Source of the DNA: a virus
Virus record (IMG/VR): IMGVR_UViG_3300009163_000101
Span: 1 to 34,531 of that record
Direction: 5' to 3' (one strand)
DNA length: 34,531 nt
Shown here: piece after piece, positions 15,338-21,289 of the stretch
How positions within the stretch are numbered: the stretch's first letter is position 1
Layout of the letters: every line of letters starts with the position of its first letter
The notes under the pieces: generated by a model
What the model saw: the letters and a program-made list of their open reading frames with translations, nothing else
Databases searched by the model: none
What the model was told of the DNA's origin: nothing
Translations under genes and position numbers: made by a program

Positions 15338-15814
15338 ATGGAGAATGATCAGGATACTAAAAATTCAGAAAGTGGTGATTTTATAATTGACTCTGTTAAG
15401 TTAGATATGATTTATAATAAATTAATGGCAACTATAAAAACTCCACTTGATTTTAATGCCGAAAGAACAGCTACTTCTGTTATTCACGGATACTACAAAG
15501 GATGGGGTCTTGCCAAGACTGCCAAGTATTACAGTTTAGAAGAAAAGCTAGCAACAGATTACTGGAAGCATTTTAATTTTAAAATAAAGGAAGGAGGGAA
15601 AATTATGAGCAGAACAAAAACCAAACAAAACAATATTGTAAATTATTTGCAAAAAAATGTAGGGCAAATTGTTACTCCGGCAAAAGTTTCAACTGATGTC
15701 AGTATTTCAATTCCTACTTTTTACAATTTTTACAACGCTAACAGACAATTTTTTAATAAAGTTAAGCGTGGGCAATTTCAAATTGTTAACCCAAACCAAG
15801 AAGTAAGTATTTAA
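15338..15814 (+). CDS. Putative winged-helix DNA-binding protein
   Basis: 158 aa from ATG 15338, chosen because of the strong AAGAAGGA site; a longer reading from 15218 would run through the terminator. The N-terminal 85 residues are mixed and acidic; the C-terminal part (NIVNYLQKNVGQIVTPAKVSTDVSISIPTFYNFYNANRQFFNKVKRGQFQIVNP) has a helix-turn-helix plus wing pattern. A second in-frame ATG at 15605, preceded by a very strong GGAAGGAGGG site, could give a 69-aa product consisting only of this domain. It is followed closely by the speD leader. A regulator role is inferred. Confidence 0.6.
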   Translation: MENDQDTKNSESGDFIIDSVKLDMIYNKLMATIKTPLDFNAERTATSVIHGYYKGWGLAKTAKYYSLEEKLATDYWKHFNFKIKEGGKIMSRTKTKQNNIVNYLQKNVGQIVTPAKVSTDVSISIPTFYNFYNANRQFFNKVKRGQFQIVNPNQEVSI

Positions 15815-15826
15815 TTTATAAAAAGA

Positions 15827-15909
15827 CAGACAGTTGTTTTCTAAGGAGGATTCATGTTTACTAAAACAATAATAAATAAAAACAATACATCTTGGGAAAC
15901 AACTGTCTG
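15827..15909 (+). promoter_or_regulatory. Inverted repeat enclosing the leader-ORF ribosome binding site
   Basis: CAGACAGTTGTTT (15827-15839) and its exact reverse complement AAACAACTGTCTG (15897-15909) form a 13-bp stem, extendable inward by a U-G and a C-G pair. The enclosed loop carries AAGGAGGA and ATG 15854 of the leader ORF; the right arm lies within the leader ORF and 27 bases before the speD start. This is the layout of a translational control element. Confidence 0.65.
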
Positions 15910-15940
15910 CATCTTGAATGCCATTAGAGGTGTTCAATGA
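15854..15940 (+). CDS. 28-codon leader ORF overlapping speD start
   Basis: 28 aa (MFTKTIINKNNTSWETTVCI then LNAIRGVQ). It has the strongest Shine-Dalgarno site in the area (AAGGAGGA, 4 bases before ATG) while speD itself has none nearby. The stop overlaps the speD start as ATGA, so speD translation should depend on ribosomes finishing this ORF. The right arm of the inverted repeat encodes residues around ETTVC. Either a leader peptide or a very small protein. Confidence 0.6.
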   Translation: MFTKTIINKNNTSWETTVCILNAIRGVQ

Positions 15941-16326
15941 AAACTCCAATGCATAAGCATTTGTTGCTAAGAGGAATGATTCTTGACGCCCCAACTTCAG
16001 AACAAGTTGTGATTGACTGGCTAAGGGAGTTTGTTGATAAAATTGGGATGAAAGTCGTTCAGGGGCCATTTGCCTCAATGATCACAGAAGAGGGCAATCG
16101 CGGCCTTACTGCATCAGTAATGATTGAAACATCACATATTGCTTTTCATATTTGGGATGAAACAAACCCAGGTTTAATTCAATTTGATTTGTATACTTGC
16201 TCAGAGTTAAATTCACCGTATGTCTTTAAAGAGCTTGAAAAGTTTTTTAATTTTACAGAGTATCAATATATGATACTTGATAGGCAAACTGGGTTCAAAG
16301 TAATTGAAGGCTGCTTCTCAAGCTAA
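15937..16326 (+). CDS. speD: S-adenosylmethionine decarboxylase proenzyme (SpeD type)
   Basis: 129 aa, the usual size of the prokaryotic class 1B enzyme that makes decarboxylated SAM for spermidine synthesis. The proenzyme cleaves itself before Ser66 (ETSHIAFHIWDE), which becomes the pyruvoyl group; His71 and Cys88 (LYTCSE) match the processing and catalytic residues at nearly the same spacing as His68 and Cys83 of the Thermotoga enzyme. HLLLRG at 8-13 is also typical. Start is coupled to the leader ORF and the stop overlaps the next gene by one base. In a phage it would redirect SAM and polyamines to the infected cell, perhaps for DNA packaging. Confidence 0.9.
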   Translation: MKTPMHKHLLLRGMILDAPTSEQVVIDWLREFVDKIGMKVVQGPFASMITEEGNRGLTASVMIETSHIAFHIWDETNPGLIQFDLYTCSELNSPYVFKELEKFFNFTEYQYMILDRQTGFKVIEGCFSS

Positions 16327-16829
16327 TGGTTACGTCTAGGAGTGAAAAAAAACATATTGAGCCATGGATGTCTCGTTATGTTTATTCTTTAAAAAAAATG
16401 CTCCATCTTTCAGACTGGACAATTATCCTGAGCGAGGAGCCTTGCTCTCCTGATTGCCTTGCTGAGACTGACGTGGTTGGTGGTCAACATTTGGCCAGAA
16501 TGTTTTTAAATAAGTCTTACACAAAAGATACGCCTCAGAATATCCGAGGAACCGTTATCCATGAGCTTTTACATTGTCATCTATCACCAATATCAGAATT
16601 GTCAGTAGAAATACTAAAACCTTTATCCGATGATCTTGGTGGTAGTCGGGTTATTAAATCTGCTATTAACGGTATTGAGTATGAGACAGAAAGAAGTATT
16701 GATGCAATATCTGAAGCAATAGCAATATATTTTCCATTACCAAACATGCCTAAAGTAAGGAAGAAGCGAGTTTATAATAAGAAACCAGTACCGGTTAAAA
16801 AAAGGAGACCAAATGTCAAGACAAGATAA
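16326..16829 (+). CDS. HExxH zinc peptidase-like protein
   Basis: 167 aa. VIHELLHCHLSP contains His79-Glu80-x2-His83, a zinc-metallopeptidase motif, with further acidic residues in ERSIDAISEAIA as possible third ligand. The first part WMSRYVYSLKKMLHLSDWTI resembles small phage metallopeptidase-like proteins. The last 30 residues are strongly basic (RKKRVYNKKPVPVKKRRP) and could bind nucleic acid. The start overlaps the speD stop. Substrate unknown; could be a peptidase or a toxin-like protein. Confidence 0.65.
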   Translation: MVTSRSEKKHIEPWMSRYVYSLKKMLHLSDWTIILSEEPCSPDCLAETDVVGGQHLARMFLNKSYTKDTPQNIRGTVIHELLHCHLSPISELSVEILKPLSDDLGGSRVIKSAINGIEYETERSIDAISEAIAIYFPLPNMPKVRKKRVYNKKPVPVKKRRPNVKTR

Positions 16830-16893
16830 AATAACTCATGCAATTTATTTTACTCTGCATATAATCACTATTAGCATTTTGTTGCTAAAATAG
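16813..16893 (+). CDS. 26-aa hydrophobic small ORF
   Basis: ATG 16813 is preceded by a strong AAAGGAG site. The product has a short polar N-terminus and one membrane-like segment (HAIYFTLHIITISILLLK). It overlaps the end of the peptidase gene by 17 bases and its stop lies inside the next promoter's -10 box. Small but with better translation signals than several neighbours. Confidence 0.45.
   Translation: MSRQDKITHAIYFTLHIITISILLLK
16886..16891 (+). promoter_or_regulatory. -10 box TAAAAT, leaderless
   Basis: TAAAAT ends 6 bases before ATG 16898 and no ribosome binding site is present. TTAGCA at 16871 and TGCTAA at 16884 flank it as a small inverted repeat. Confidence 0.5.
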
Positions 16894-16897
16894 ATCT

Positions 16898-17302
16898 ATG
16901 TTAGAGCCAATATCTGCAGAGCTACAGGCTGAGGTAGAAAAACTTAAATTGCGAATCCCCGAAGCCTTTTCTAAAACAATTGATGTTGACGAAGGCTGGT
17001 ATCAGATTGTTGTTGATTGCAGCAAAGAAATTGACACCATCTATCCACATTATAAAATTTTACAAATTAAACAAAAATTTGGTGGTCTTAGATTTTATTT
17101 AGATATTCATGGAGATTCTACAAATGAGCAGCGTAATCAGATATATGAAGTAATTCGTAAATACGAGAAGCTCGCTGAAAAGACATGCGAAGCAACTGGG
17201 CTACCAGGCGTTCCTATGAAATCACCTTATGGCTGGGTTAAAACTTTAAATCCAGAATATGCTGCTTCAACAGGACATTATTCTAAGTACGTAATCGCAT
17301 AG
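16898..17302 (+). CDS. Conserved phage hypothetical (KFGGLRFY family)
   Basis: 134 aa. The central GWYQIVVDCSKEID ... ILQIKQKFGGLRFYLD ... TCEATGLPG ... GWVKTLNPEYAA pattern matches a widespread phage/bacterial hypothetical family. Most relatives, as I recall them, have two cysteine pairs in the last third; here only one cysteine (TCEATG) remains, so the metal site seems lost. Ends 2 bases before the oxygenase gene. Function unknown. Confidence 0.65.
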   Translation: MLEPISAELQAEVEKLKLRIPEAFSKTIDVDEGWYQIVVDCSKEIDTIYPHYKILQIKQKFGGLRFYLDIHGDSTNEQRNQIYEVIRKYEKLAEKTCEATGLPGVPMKSPYGWVKTLNPEYAASTGHYSKYVIA

Positions 17303-17304
17303 CA

Positions 17305-17871
17305 ATGATAGAAGTAATTGAAGATATAATTTCAATTCGTGAACAAATTGAATTATACACATATGTTCGGGACAGCAAATTTGCCTACAGGTTTTACAAT
17401 ACCCACATCTTTACTGAAGACGAAGATCCAAGATTTACTCATGCCCCGCAGCAATTGTCACATCAGCTATATAACTGCGAAGAGGAAAAGTCTTCAACGC
17501 ATATTCAAATTCTTAGGCCAATCTTTGATGTGTTGAAAAATAAATTTGGGAGTATTGATTTATTACGGGCTAAAGTCAATTTGACATTCCCATATCCCCC
17601 AATGGTTAATTATGAACCTCAAATACCACATTTAGATATGCAATACGATAACGGGGAGCCTGTAGATCATAAAGTGCTTTTGTATTACATAAACGACTCA
17701 GATGGGCCAACTTACTTCTTTAATGAACTTTATGAAGTTGTAAACAGTATCCAGCCAAAACAGGGAGTGGGTGTAATCTTTGATGGCGATCAAATACACG
17801 CAGCTTCAAACCCTGTATTTAATCCTTTTAGATTTGCACTAAATATCAACTTTCAAGTATCAGTTCAATGA
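17305..17871 (+). CDS. 2-oxoglutarate/Fe(II)-dependent oxygenase
   Basis: 188 aa. The double-stranded beta-helix signature is visible: His109-x-Asp111 (IPHLDMQ) and His165 (QIHAASNP) as iron ligands, and Arg176 (NPFRFALN) as the 2-oxoglutarate anchor. The order RAKVNLTFPYP ... PHLDM ... VLLYYINDSDGPTYFFNE ... GVGVIFDGDQIHA is as in phage and cyanophage prolyl-hydroxylase-like oxygenases. Substrate unknown: protein, nucleotide or small molecule are all possible. Tightly coupled to the preceding gene (2-base gap). Confidence 0.88.
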   Translation: MIEVIEDIISIREQIELYTYVRDSKFAYRFYNTHIFTEDEDPRFTHAPQQLSHQLYNCEEEKSSTHIQILRPIFDVLKNKFGSIDLLRAKVNLTFPYPPMVNYEPQIPHLDMQYDNGEPVDHKVLLYYINDSDGPTYFFNELYEVVNSIQPKQGVGVIFDGDQIHAASNPVFNPFRFALNINFQVSVQ

Positions 17872-17877
17872 TATAAT
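17872..17877 (+). promoter_or_regulatory. -10 box TATAAT, leaderless
   Basis: A consensus TATAAT ends 6 bases before ATG 17884 (spacer GTTAAC) and overlaps the end of the oxygenase reading frame. No ribosome binding site. Confidence 0.6.
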
Positions 17878-17883
17878 GTTAAC

Positions 17884-18651
17884 ATGCCAGAATTAAATGC
17901 GTCAGTCCCCCCTGTTGAATGTTTTGTCCGTGGAAATTTTTTAAGGAATCAAGTTGATAGTCATGAGCTAAAATTCCCTTGTGTAATCTTTGGTGTTGCA
18001 TCCATACCTGGCAGAGCCCCAGTATTTCATTTTTTGATGGAAGATGGCGGGGTTTGGTGGAGAGCTCCTATTAATGCTTTCTGTAGTTCAAAAGATTCCC
18101 CCGAGGTTGATTTACATGATCTGGTAATGTGGAACAGTTTTTCTTCACACATAACAGTTACCGTGTTTGAGCGTATGCGCGGAATGACGATGAAGTACAT
18201 TGACCGTCATAAAAAAGAAACAAGCGGGAAGTATGTTTTTACTCTTGATTGGCACTCCCCGGATATAAATGTAATTGATGCAGGGTATTCGGTAAACCCA
18301 GGTCAACACAAATGCGGCCATGTAATTGAAAGAACAGATGGAAATTATGCTATTCAGCCAAACAATAGGGTTCGGTTGTGGGATCCCGCATATACAACCA
18401 AGAAGGGCGAGAACCTTATCAATAGATTAATTAATACAAAAATTTGGGGTGTTGAAGATGGGGATAAATGGATAACCTCAGACGATGACCGATACGATTA
18501 TGATGTGGTGGCGCAAAATCAAGAAATTACTAACAGTGGCTTGACTGGTTTGACTGACTTGGGTGGCTTGGCTGATTTGCAAAAACCCAAAGATTATGAC
18601 AAAGGCATTGAAGACCTTAAACGAGCTTACGAGAAGTATTCCCAAGATTAA
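17884..18651 (+). CDS. Hypothetical, possibly conserved in phages
   Basis: 255 aa, probably soluble. Features: PCVIFGVASIPGRAPVFHFLMEDGGVWWRAPINAFC near 30-70, FERMRGMTMKYIDRHKK near 100, a DWHSPD motif, then CGHVIERTDGNYAIQPNNRVRLWDPAYTT, and an acidic C-terminus ending in a helix after a short GLTGLTDLGGLADLQ low-complexity stretch. The leaderless promoter gives it its own transcription start. Family not named with confidence. Confidence 0.65.
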   Translation: MPELNASVPPVECFVRGNFLRNQVDSHELKFPCVIFGVASIPGRAPVFHFLMEDGGVWWRAPINAFCSSKDSPEVDLHDLVMWNSFSSHITVTVFERMRGMTMKYIDRHKKETSGKYVFTLDWHSPDINVIDAGYSVNPGQHKCGHVIERTDGNYAIQPNNRVRLWDPAYTTKKGENLINRLINTKIWGVEDGDKWITSDDDRYDYDVVAQNQEITNSGLTGLTDLGGLADLQKPKDYDKGIEDLKRAYEKYSQD

Positions 18652-18655
18652 ATGA

Positions 18656-18661
18656 TATAAT
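18656..18661 (+). promoter_or_regulatory. -10 box TATAAT, leaderless
   Basis: TATAAT ends 6 bases before ATG 18668 (spacer GGACAT). It mirrors the arrangement at 17872. Confidence 0.6.
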
Positions 18662-18667
18662 GGACAT

Positions 18668-18850
18668 ATGCCTAACTATCAATATGTTTGTAAAAAATGT
18701 GATTATTGGTACAACGAAATTCGTTCAATAAACCAAGACCACGAATCAACCCCGTGCCCAACTTGCGGGGATGAATTAAAGCAAGCCTACAGTCCCCCCA
18801 TGATCAGTCTCAAAGGACCAGGCTTTTACAAAAACACTCGCAACAAATAG
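18668..18850 (+). CDS. FmdB-type zinc ribbon protein
   Basis: 60 aa. PNYQYVCKKCDYWY and CPTCGDEL give Cys8, Cys11, Cys30, Cys33; the ending PPMISLKGPGFYKN (GxGFY) is diagnostic of the FmdB-like putative regulatory zinc ribbon family. Proteins of this family are common in phages; a regulatory or nucleic-acid-binding role is assumed but not proven. Last gene of the auxiliary block. Confidence 0.85.
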   Translation: MPNYQYVCKKCDYWYNEIRSINQDHESTPCPTCGDELKQAYSPPMISLKGPGFYKNTRNK

Positions 18851-19081
18851 TACAAAGCCCGCTACACGCTCATACAAGCCCCAGGATGATTTTAAAACCC
18901 CAAAACCTTGTATCGGGTGCATACCCATTTTAAAACGCACCACGCCACCTTATAATAAGCCTATAGGGACTTCTACGACTGGGAGATAACCCTTAACCCC
19001 GAAAAAATAGAAAAATATTTTTTTACCCAAGTCCATAGATAATTATTAACAATAAAAAGTAATAACATCTATACTTAGATC
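18851..19081. other. Gene-free stretch before the small RNA
   Basis: No convincing ORF or tRNA. It contains GGTGC/GCACC arms around 18920-18950 and an AT-rich promoter-like part. With the next two features it makes up the gene-free interval 18851-19414. Confidence 0.5.
19046..19075 (+). promoter_or_regulatory. Promoter of the putative small RNA
   Basis: TTAACA (19046-19051) and TATACT (19070-19075) are separated by 18 bases, a good housekeeping-sigma match, with no start codon shortly downstream. Confidence 0.5.
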
Positions 19082-19160
19082 CGGCAGCGAATTTCGCTAT
19101 CTTAGGACCGTTATAGGTAGAGATTGCATCTGAATAGACTTCAGATGCAATTTCTATTTA
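19082..19160 (+). ncRNA. Putative small RNA, about 75 nt
   Basis: Expected start near 19082. The transcript would contain the AGCGA/TCGCT hairpin (19086-19098 area) and end in a perfect 12-bp hairpin (ATTGCATCTGAA 19123-19134, TTCAGATGCAAT 19140-19151, loop TAGAC) followed by a U-rich tail. No ORF of useful length fits. It does not resemble an RNA family I know. Confidence 0.45.
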
Positions 19161-19269
19161 TACCCCCAAATTTCCAAACCAAATAAAACCAAAAATTTAG
19201 TACGCATCCAATTATAGCTATACGCCATATTTTCACCACACACAAAACGTCTGTCTCTCATGGTCAATG

Positions 19270-19371
19270 CTGGTGTGCAAATATGCTTCAGCCATATTAA
19301 ACTCCAGTGTATAGGGCAACGCTTAAATTCAAGAATTGAGCATACTTTCTAATCGTAATGCTATTCTATTT
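19270..19371 (+). promoter_or_regulatory. Cassette 1 dyad and promoter
   Basis: Imperfect dyad around AATATG-CTTCAGC-CATATT (19280-19298) flanked by CTGG/CCAG, then AATTGAGCATACTT at 19334 and TATTCT at 19362-19367. It is the most diverged copy of the repeated unit. Confidence 0.6.
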
Positions 19372-19414
19372 ATATCAAGCGAAACCGAAGTAACTTGATA
19401 GGAAGGGGCTGAGT

Positions 19415-19600
19415 GTGTCTGACACGCTTGCGAATTTCCCTATCTACCTCAAGCAGGTCGTAAGCACTAGTTGCTTAGTCTGTGGGAAGGACACTTCAGC
19501 AAACGGAGATTATAATCCGTTTGCTGTAGGGTTCGCCAGAGTAGATGGCGATTCAGCCAACGGATACGAGATGTTTCATCTCGTATGCGTTGAGGGCTAG
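19415..19600 (+). CDS. Cassette 1: small putative zinc protein with hairpin-rich gene
   Basis: 61 aa with GTG start; AGGAAGGGG is upstream. CLVCGK (around 20-25) and the final FHLVCVEG give a CxxC...HxxC zinc-binding candidate. The reading frame itself is full of perfect hairpins: 19461-19477 (6 bp), 19497-19526 (11 bp) and 19558-19592 (5+10 bp around TTT), which is unusual for protein-coding DNA, so a structured RNA function instead of, or in addition to, the protein must be considered. Confidence 0.5.
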   Translation: MSDTLANFPIYLKQVVSTSCLVCGKDTSANGDYNPFAVGFARVDGDSANGYEMFHLVCVEG

Positions 19601-19613
19601 AGAAGCCCAAAGA

Positions 19614-19648
19614 AAGCCCCGAGCCGAAAGGCTCGGGGCTTTTCTTTT
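19614..19648 (+). terminator. Cassette 1 terminator
   Basis: Perfect 10-bp GC-rich stem GCCCCGAGCC/GGCTCGGGGC with GAAA tetraloop, followed by TTTTCTTTT. Confidence 0.9.
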
Positions 19649-19654
19649 GCCTTT

Positions 19655-19755
19655 TGGGGGGAGGGCAAGGATGCTTAAGCATCTTGCATACACCCCCGTA
19701 CACGATACGATCATTTTCCGGAATTGAGCATACTTACAAAGCAAAATACTATAGT
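19655..19755 (+). promoter_or_regulatory. Cassette 2 dyad and promoter
   Basis: Dyad GGGGG...CAAGGATGC-TTAA-GCATCTTG...CACCCCC (19655-19697) with ATGCTTAAGCAT palindromic core, then AATTGAGCATACTTAC (19722) and TATAGT (19750-19755), TTGAGC to -10 spacing 20 bases. Confidence 0.7.
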
Positions 19756-19788
19756 AGTACTTGTAAGCCACAAAAGAAAGGAGCCAAT

Positions 19789-19890
19789 ATGGAAGTTGTT
19801 ATTTACGACTTGCCAGCAGTAATCGCAGTAATCGGATTAAGTTGCGTTGCCTTTATCCTTGCGAAAGTGCTGTTGCGCAGGAATAGTTAG
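19789..19890 (+). CDS. Cassette 2: 33-aa single-TM protein
   Basis: 33 aa: an acidic N-terminal MEVVIYDLP, one strong membrane helix (AVIAVIGLSCVAFILAKVLL) and a basic RRNS end. AGAAAGGAG lies 6 bases before ATG 19789, which fixes the start. It has its own promoter and terminator, so it is probably a real, strongly expressed membrane microprotein. Function unknown. Confidence 0.7.
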   Translation: MEVVIYDLPAVIAVIGLSCVAFILAKVLLRRNS

Positions 19891-19895
19891 AGTTG

Positions 19896-19937
19896 AAAAA
19901 ACCCTTCAAGCCTTCGGGTTTGAAGGGTTTTTTTTGT
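19896..19937 (+). terminator. Cassette 2 terminator
   Basis: Stem ACCCTTCAAGCC/GGTTTGAAGGGT with TTCG loop and a run of eight T. Confidence 0.9.
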
Positions 19938-19949
19938 CCCTGATTTCGT

Positions 19950-20047
19950 GGGAGGGCAGGGATGCTTCAGCATTCTTGCGCACACCCATACACGGCGTAT
20001 GACCATTCCAGAGAATTGAGCATACTTACAAGATGAGATGATATTGT
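19950..20047 (+). promoter_or_regulatory. Cassette 3 dyad and promoter
   Basis: Dyad GGGAGGGCAGGGATGC-TTCA-GCATTCTTGCGCACACCC class, then AATTGAGCATACTTAC (20014) and TATTGT (20042-20047) at the same fixed spacing. Confidence 0.7.
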
Positions 20048-20079
20048 ATTTCTTGTGAGGTAACAACAAAGGAGAGTTT

Positions 20080-20286
20080 ATGGAAGTAGATGAATGGATT
20101 CCCCCGTTACCTATGGGAATACAGTTAAAGAATAAGATAGATGAATTGGATAAAGTTCATTCGCAAATAGTGAAGGGTATTATCACAGTTCGTGAAGCGC
20201 TTAGTCAGCGAATACGAATAATGACTGAGTGCCAAGCGATACTTCAAAAGATGGTGCATTACGAACTAACAGGCGAAATAAAGTAA
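20080..20286 (+). CDS. Cassette 3: small helical protein
   Basis: 68 aa. After EVDEWIPPLPMG the rest is a continuous helix (IQLKNKIDELDKVHSQIVKG, then ALSQRIRIMTECQAILQKMV), probably a coiled coil. AAAGGAG is 7 bases before ATG. Own promoter and terminator. Family not recognised. Confidence 0.7.
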   Translation: MEVDEWIPPLPMGIQLKNKIDELDKVHSQIVKGIITVREALSQRIRIMTECQAILQKMVHYELTGEIK

Positions 20287-20310
20287 GACCACAACAACCA
20301 CACCTCACAG

Positions 20311-20344
20311 TCCCCCAAGCCTTCGGGCTTGGGGGATTTTTTTG
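20311..20344 (+). terminator. Cassette 3 terminator
   Basis: TCCCCCAAGCC/GGCTTGGGGGA with TTCG loop and seven T. The same stem sequence recurs in cassette 5 and, shortened, in cassette 4. Confidence 0.9.
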
Positions 20345-20356
20345 TGTCTGATTTCG

Positions 20357-20455
20357 TGGGTGGTCAAGGATGCTTCAGCATTCTTGTGCACACCCACACA
20401 CGGCATACGGGCATTTACGAGAATTGAGCATACTTACTCGGCGTGATGCTATTGT
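20357..20455 (+). promoter_or_regulatory. Cassette 4 dyad and promoter
   Basis: Dyad GTGGGTGGTCAAGGATGC-TTCA-GCATTCTTG...CACCCAC, then AATTGAGCATACTTAC (20422) and TATTGT (20450-20455). Confidence 0.7.
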
Positions 20456-20487
20456 ATTTCTTGTCGGGGTAGCCTGAGGAGGCAACT

Positions 20488-20703
20488 ATGACTAAGGTAA
20501 TAGACACAACAGCAATGAATAACGAGACTCTAGGCAAACTCGTTGGTTTGTTAAATCAAGAAATTGCGCTTCAATCTGAAAAGATTGATTATCTTGCTAA
20601 GCATATAGGCAAACTTAATCAAGTCATTGAGTGTCTCGTAGAGATGACCAATGAAATGGAAGTGACGCTCTATGCGCCAGCAGGGCTAGCACCTAAGAAA
20701 TAA
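20488..20703 (+). CDS. Cassette 4: small helical protein
   Basis: 71 aa. Mostly one long amphipathic helix (TLGKLVGLLNQEIALQSEKI, then DYLAKHIGKLNQVIECLVEM) followed by a short Pro/Ala tail. GAGGAGG lies 7 bases upstream of ATG. Likely an oligomerising adaptor-type microprotein; function unknown. Confidence 0.7.
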   Translation: MTKVIDTTAMNNETLGKLVGLLNQEIALQSEKIDYLAKHIGKLNQVIECLVEMTNEMEVTLYAPAGLAPKK

Positions 20704-20748
20704 TTCACCTAGCAACGGATTACCAAACCCCGATATCCGATTGCGAAA

Positions 20749-20782
20749 GAAACCCCAAGCCTTCGGGCTTGGGGTTTTTTTT
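20749..20782 (+). terminator. Cassette 4 terminator
   Basis: AACCCCAAGCC/GGCTTGGGGTT with TTCG loop and eight T. Confidence 0.9.
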
Positions 20783-20794
20783 GTGCCTGGTTTC

Positions 20795-20893
20795 GCGGGA
20801 GGACAAGGATGCTTAAGCATCTTGTGCACACCCGCACACGACATATGGCCATTCACAAGAATTGAGCATACTTACTTCACACAATGATATTGT
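20795..20893 (+). promoter_or_regulatory. Cassette 5 dyad and promoter
   Basis: Dyad GCGGGAGGACAAGGATGC-TTAA-GCATCTTG...CCCGC, then AATTGAGCATACTTAC (20860) and TATTGT (20888-20893). Confidence 0.7.
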
Positions 20894-20925
20894 ATTACTT
20901 GTAAGCCACAACCAAAGGAGAAATG

Positions 20926-21081
20926 ATGAAAGAAATGGATGAGAGTTGGGATGCCGAAACTTCTCGCAAGATAAAACAAAAGCGAGACTTGGCGAGCAAG
21001 ATGGAGTTGCAAAAAGCAATTGCAAAAAGGATGCATGATCTTAAAAGAAAAGAATTGTTCGGTGATGCAGCCGATGAGTGA
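20926..21081 (+). CDS. Cassette 5: 51-aa charged helical protein, paralogue of 24446-24592
   Basis: 51 aa from ATG 20926, with AAAGGAG 5 bases before it; ATG 20923 is too close to that site. Sequence MKEMDESWDAETSRKIKQKR then a basic helix ending HDLKRKELFGDAADE. About two thirds of positions match the minus-strand gene at 24446-24592 (MKExxESWDAETSRxIK ... MHDLKRKExFGD). Highly charged, no cysteines or TM. Function unknown. Confidence 0.75.
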   Translation: MKEMDESWDAETSRKIKQKRDLASKMELQKAIAKRMHDLKRKELFGDAADE

Positions 21082-21106
21082 TAAAGGTTAGAATAAAAAC
21101 CCCCAG

Positions 21107-21140
21107 TCCCCCAAGCCTTCGGGCTTGGGGGATTTCTTTT
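21107..21140 (+). terminator. Cassette 5 terminator
   Basis: TCCCCCAAGCC/GGCTTGGGGGA with TTCG loop and TTTCTTTT tail. Confidence 0.9.
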
Positions 21141-21149
21141 GTTATTTCA

Positions 21150-21247
21150 CGGGTGGGCAAGATGCTTAAGCGATCTTGCGCACACCCGCACACGATACAT
21201 CGGCATTCTCAGGAATTGAGCATACTTACAAGATGAAATGATATTGT
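21150..21247 (+). promoter_or_regulatory. Cassette 6 dyad and promoter
   Basis: Dyad GGGTGGGCAAGATGCTTAAGC...GATCTTGCGCACACCC, then AATTGAGCATACTTAC (21214) and TATTGT (21242-21247). The leader then forms TGTAGAGC/GCTCTACA, an extra hairpin just before the start codon. Confidence 0.7.
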
Positions 21248-21289
21248 ATTTCTTGTAGAGCAATAACGCTCTACAGAACGGGGATTATA

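Noticed and set aside
18851-19060. Possible tRNA in the gap after the FmdB-like gene
   Set aside because: GGTGC/GCACC arms occur but no cloverleaf with T-arm and 7-bp acceptor could be drawn.
19467-19771. Minus- and plus-strand ORFs of 60-78 codons across the cassette 1 terminator and dyad
   Set aside because: They run through the terminator and the dyad and exist because palindromic DNA lacks stops in several frames.
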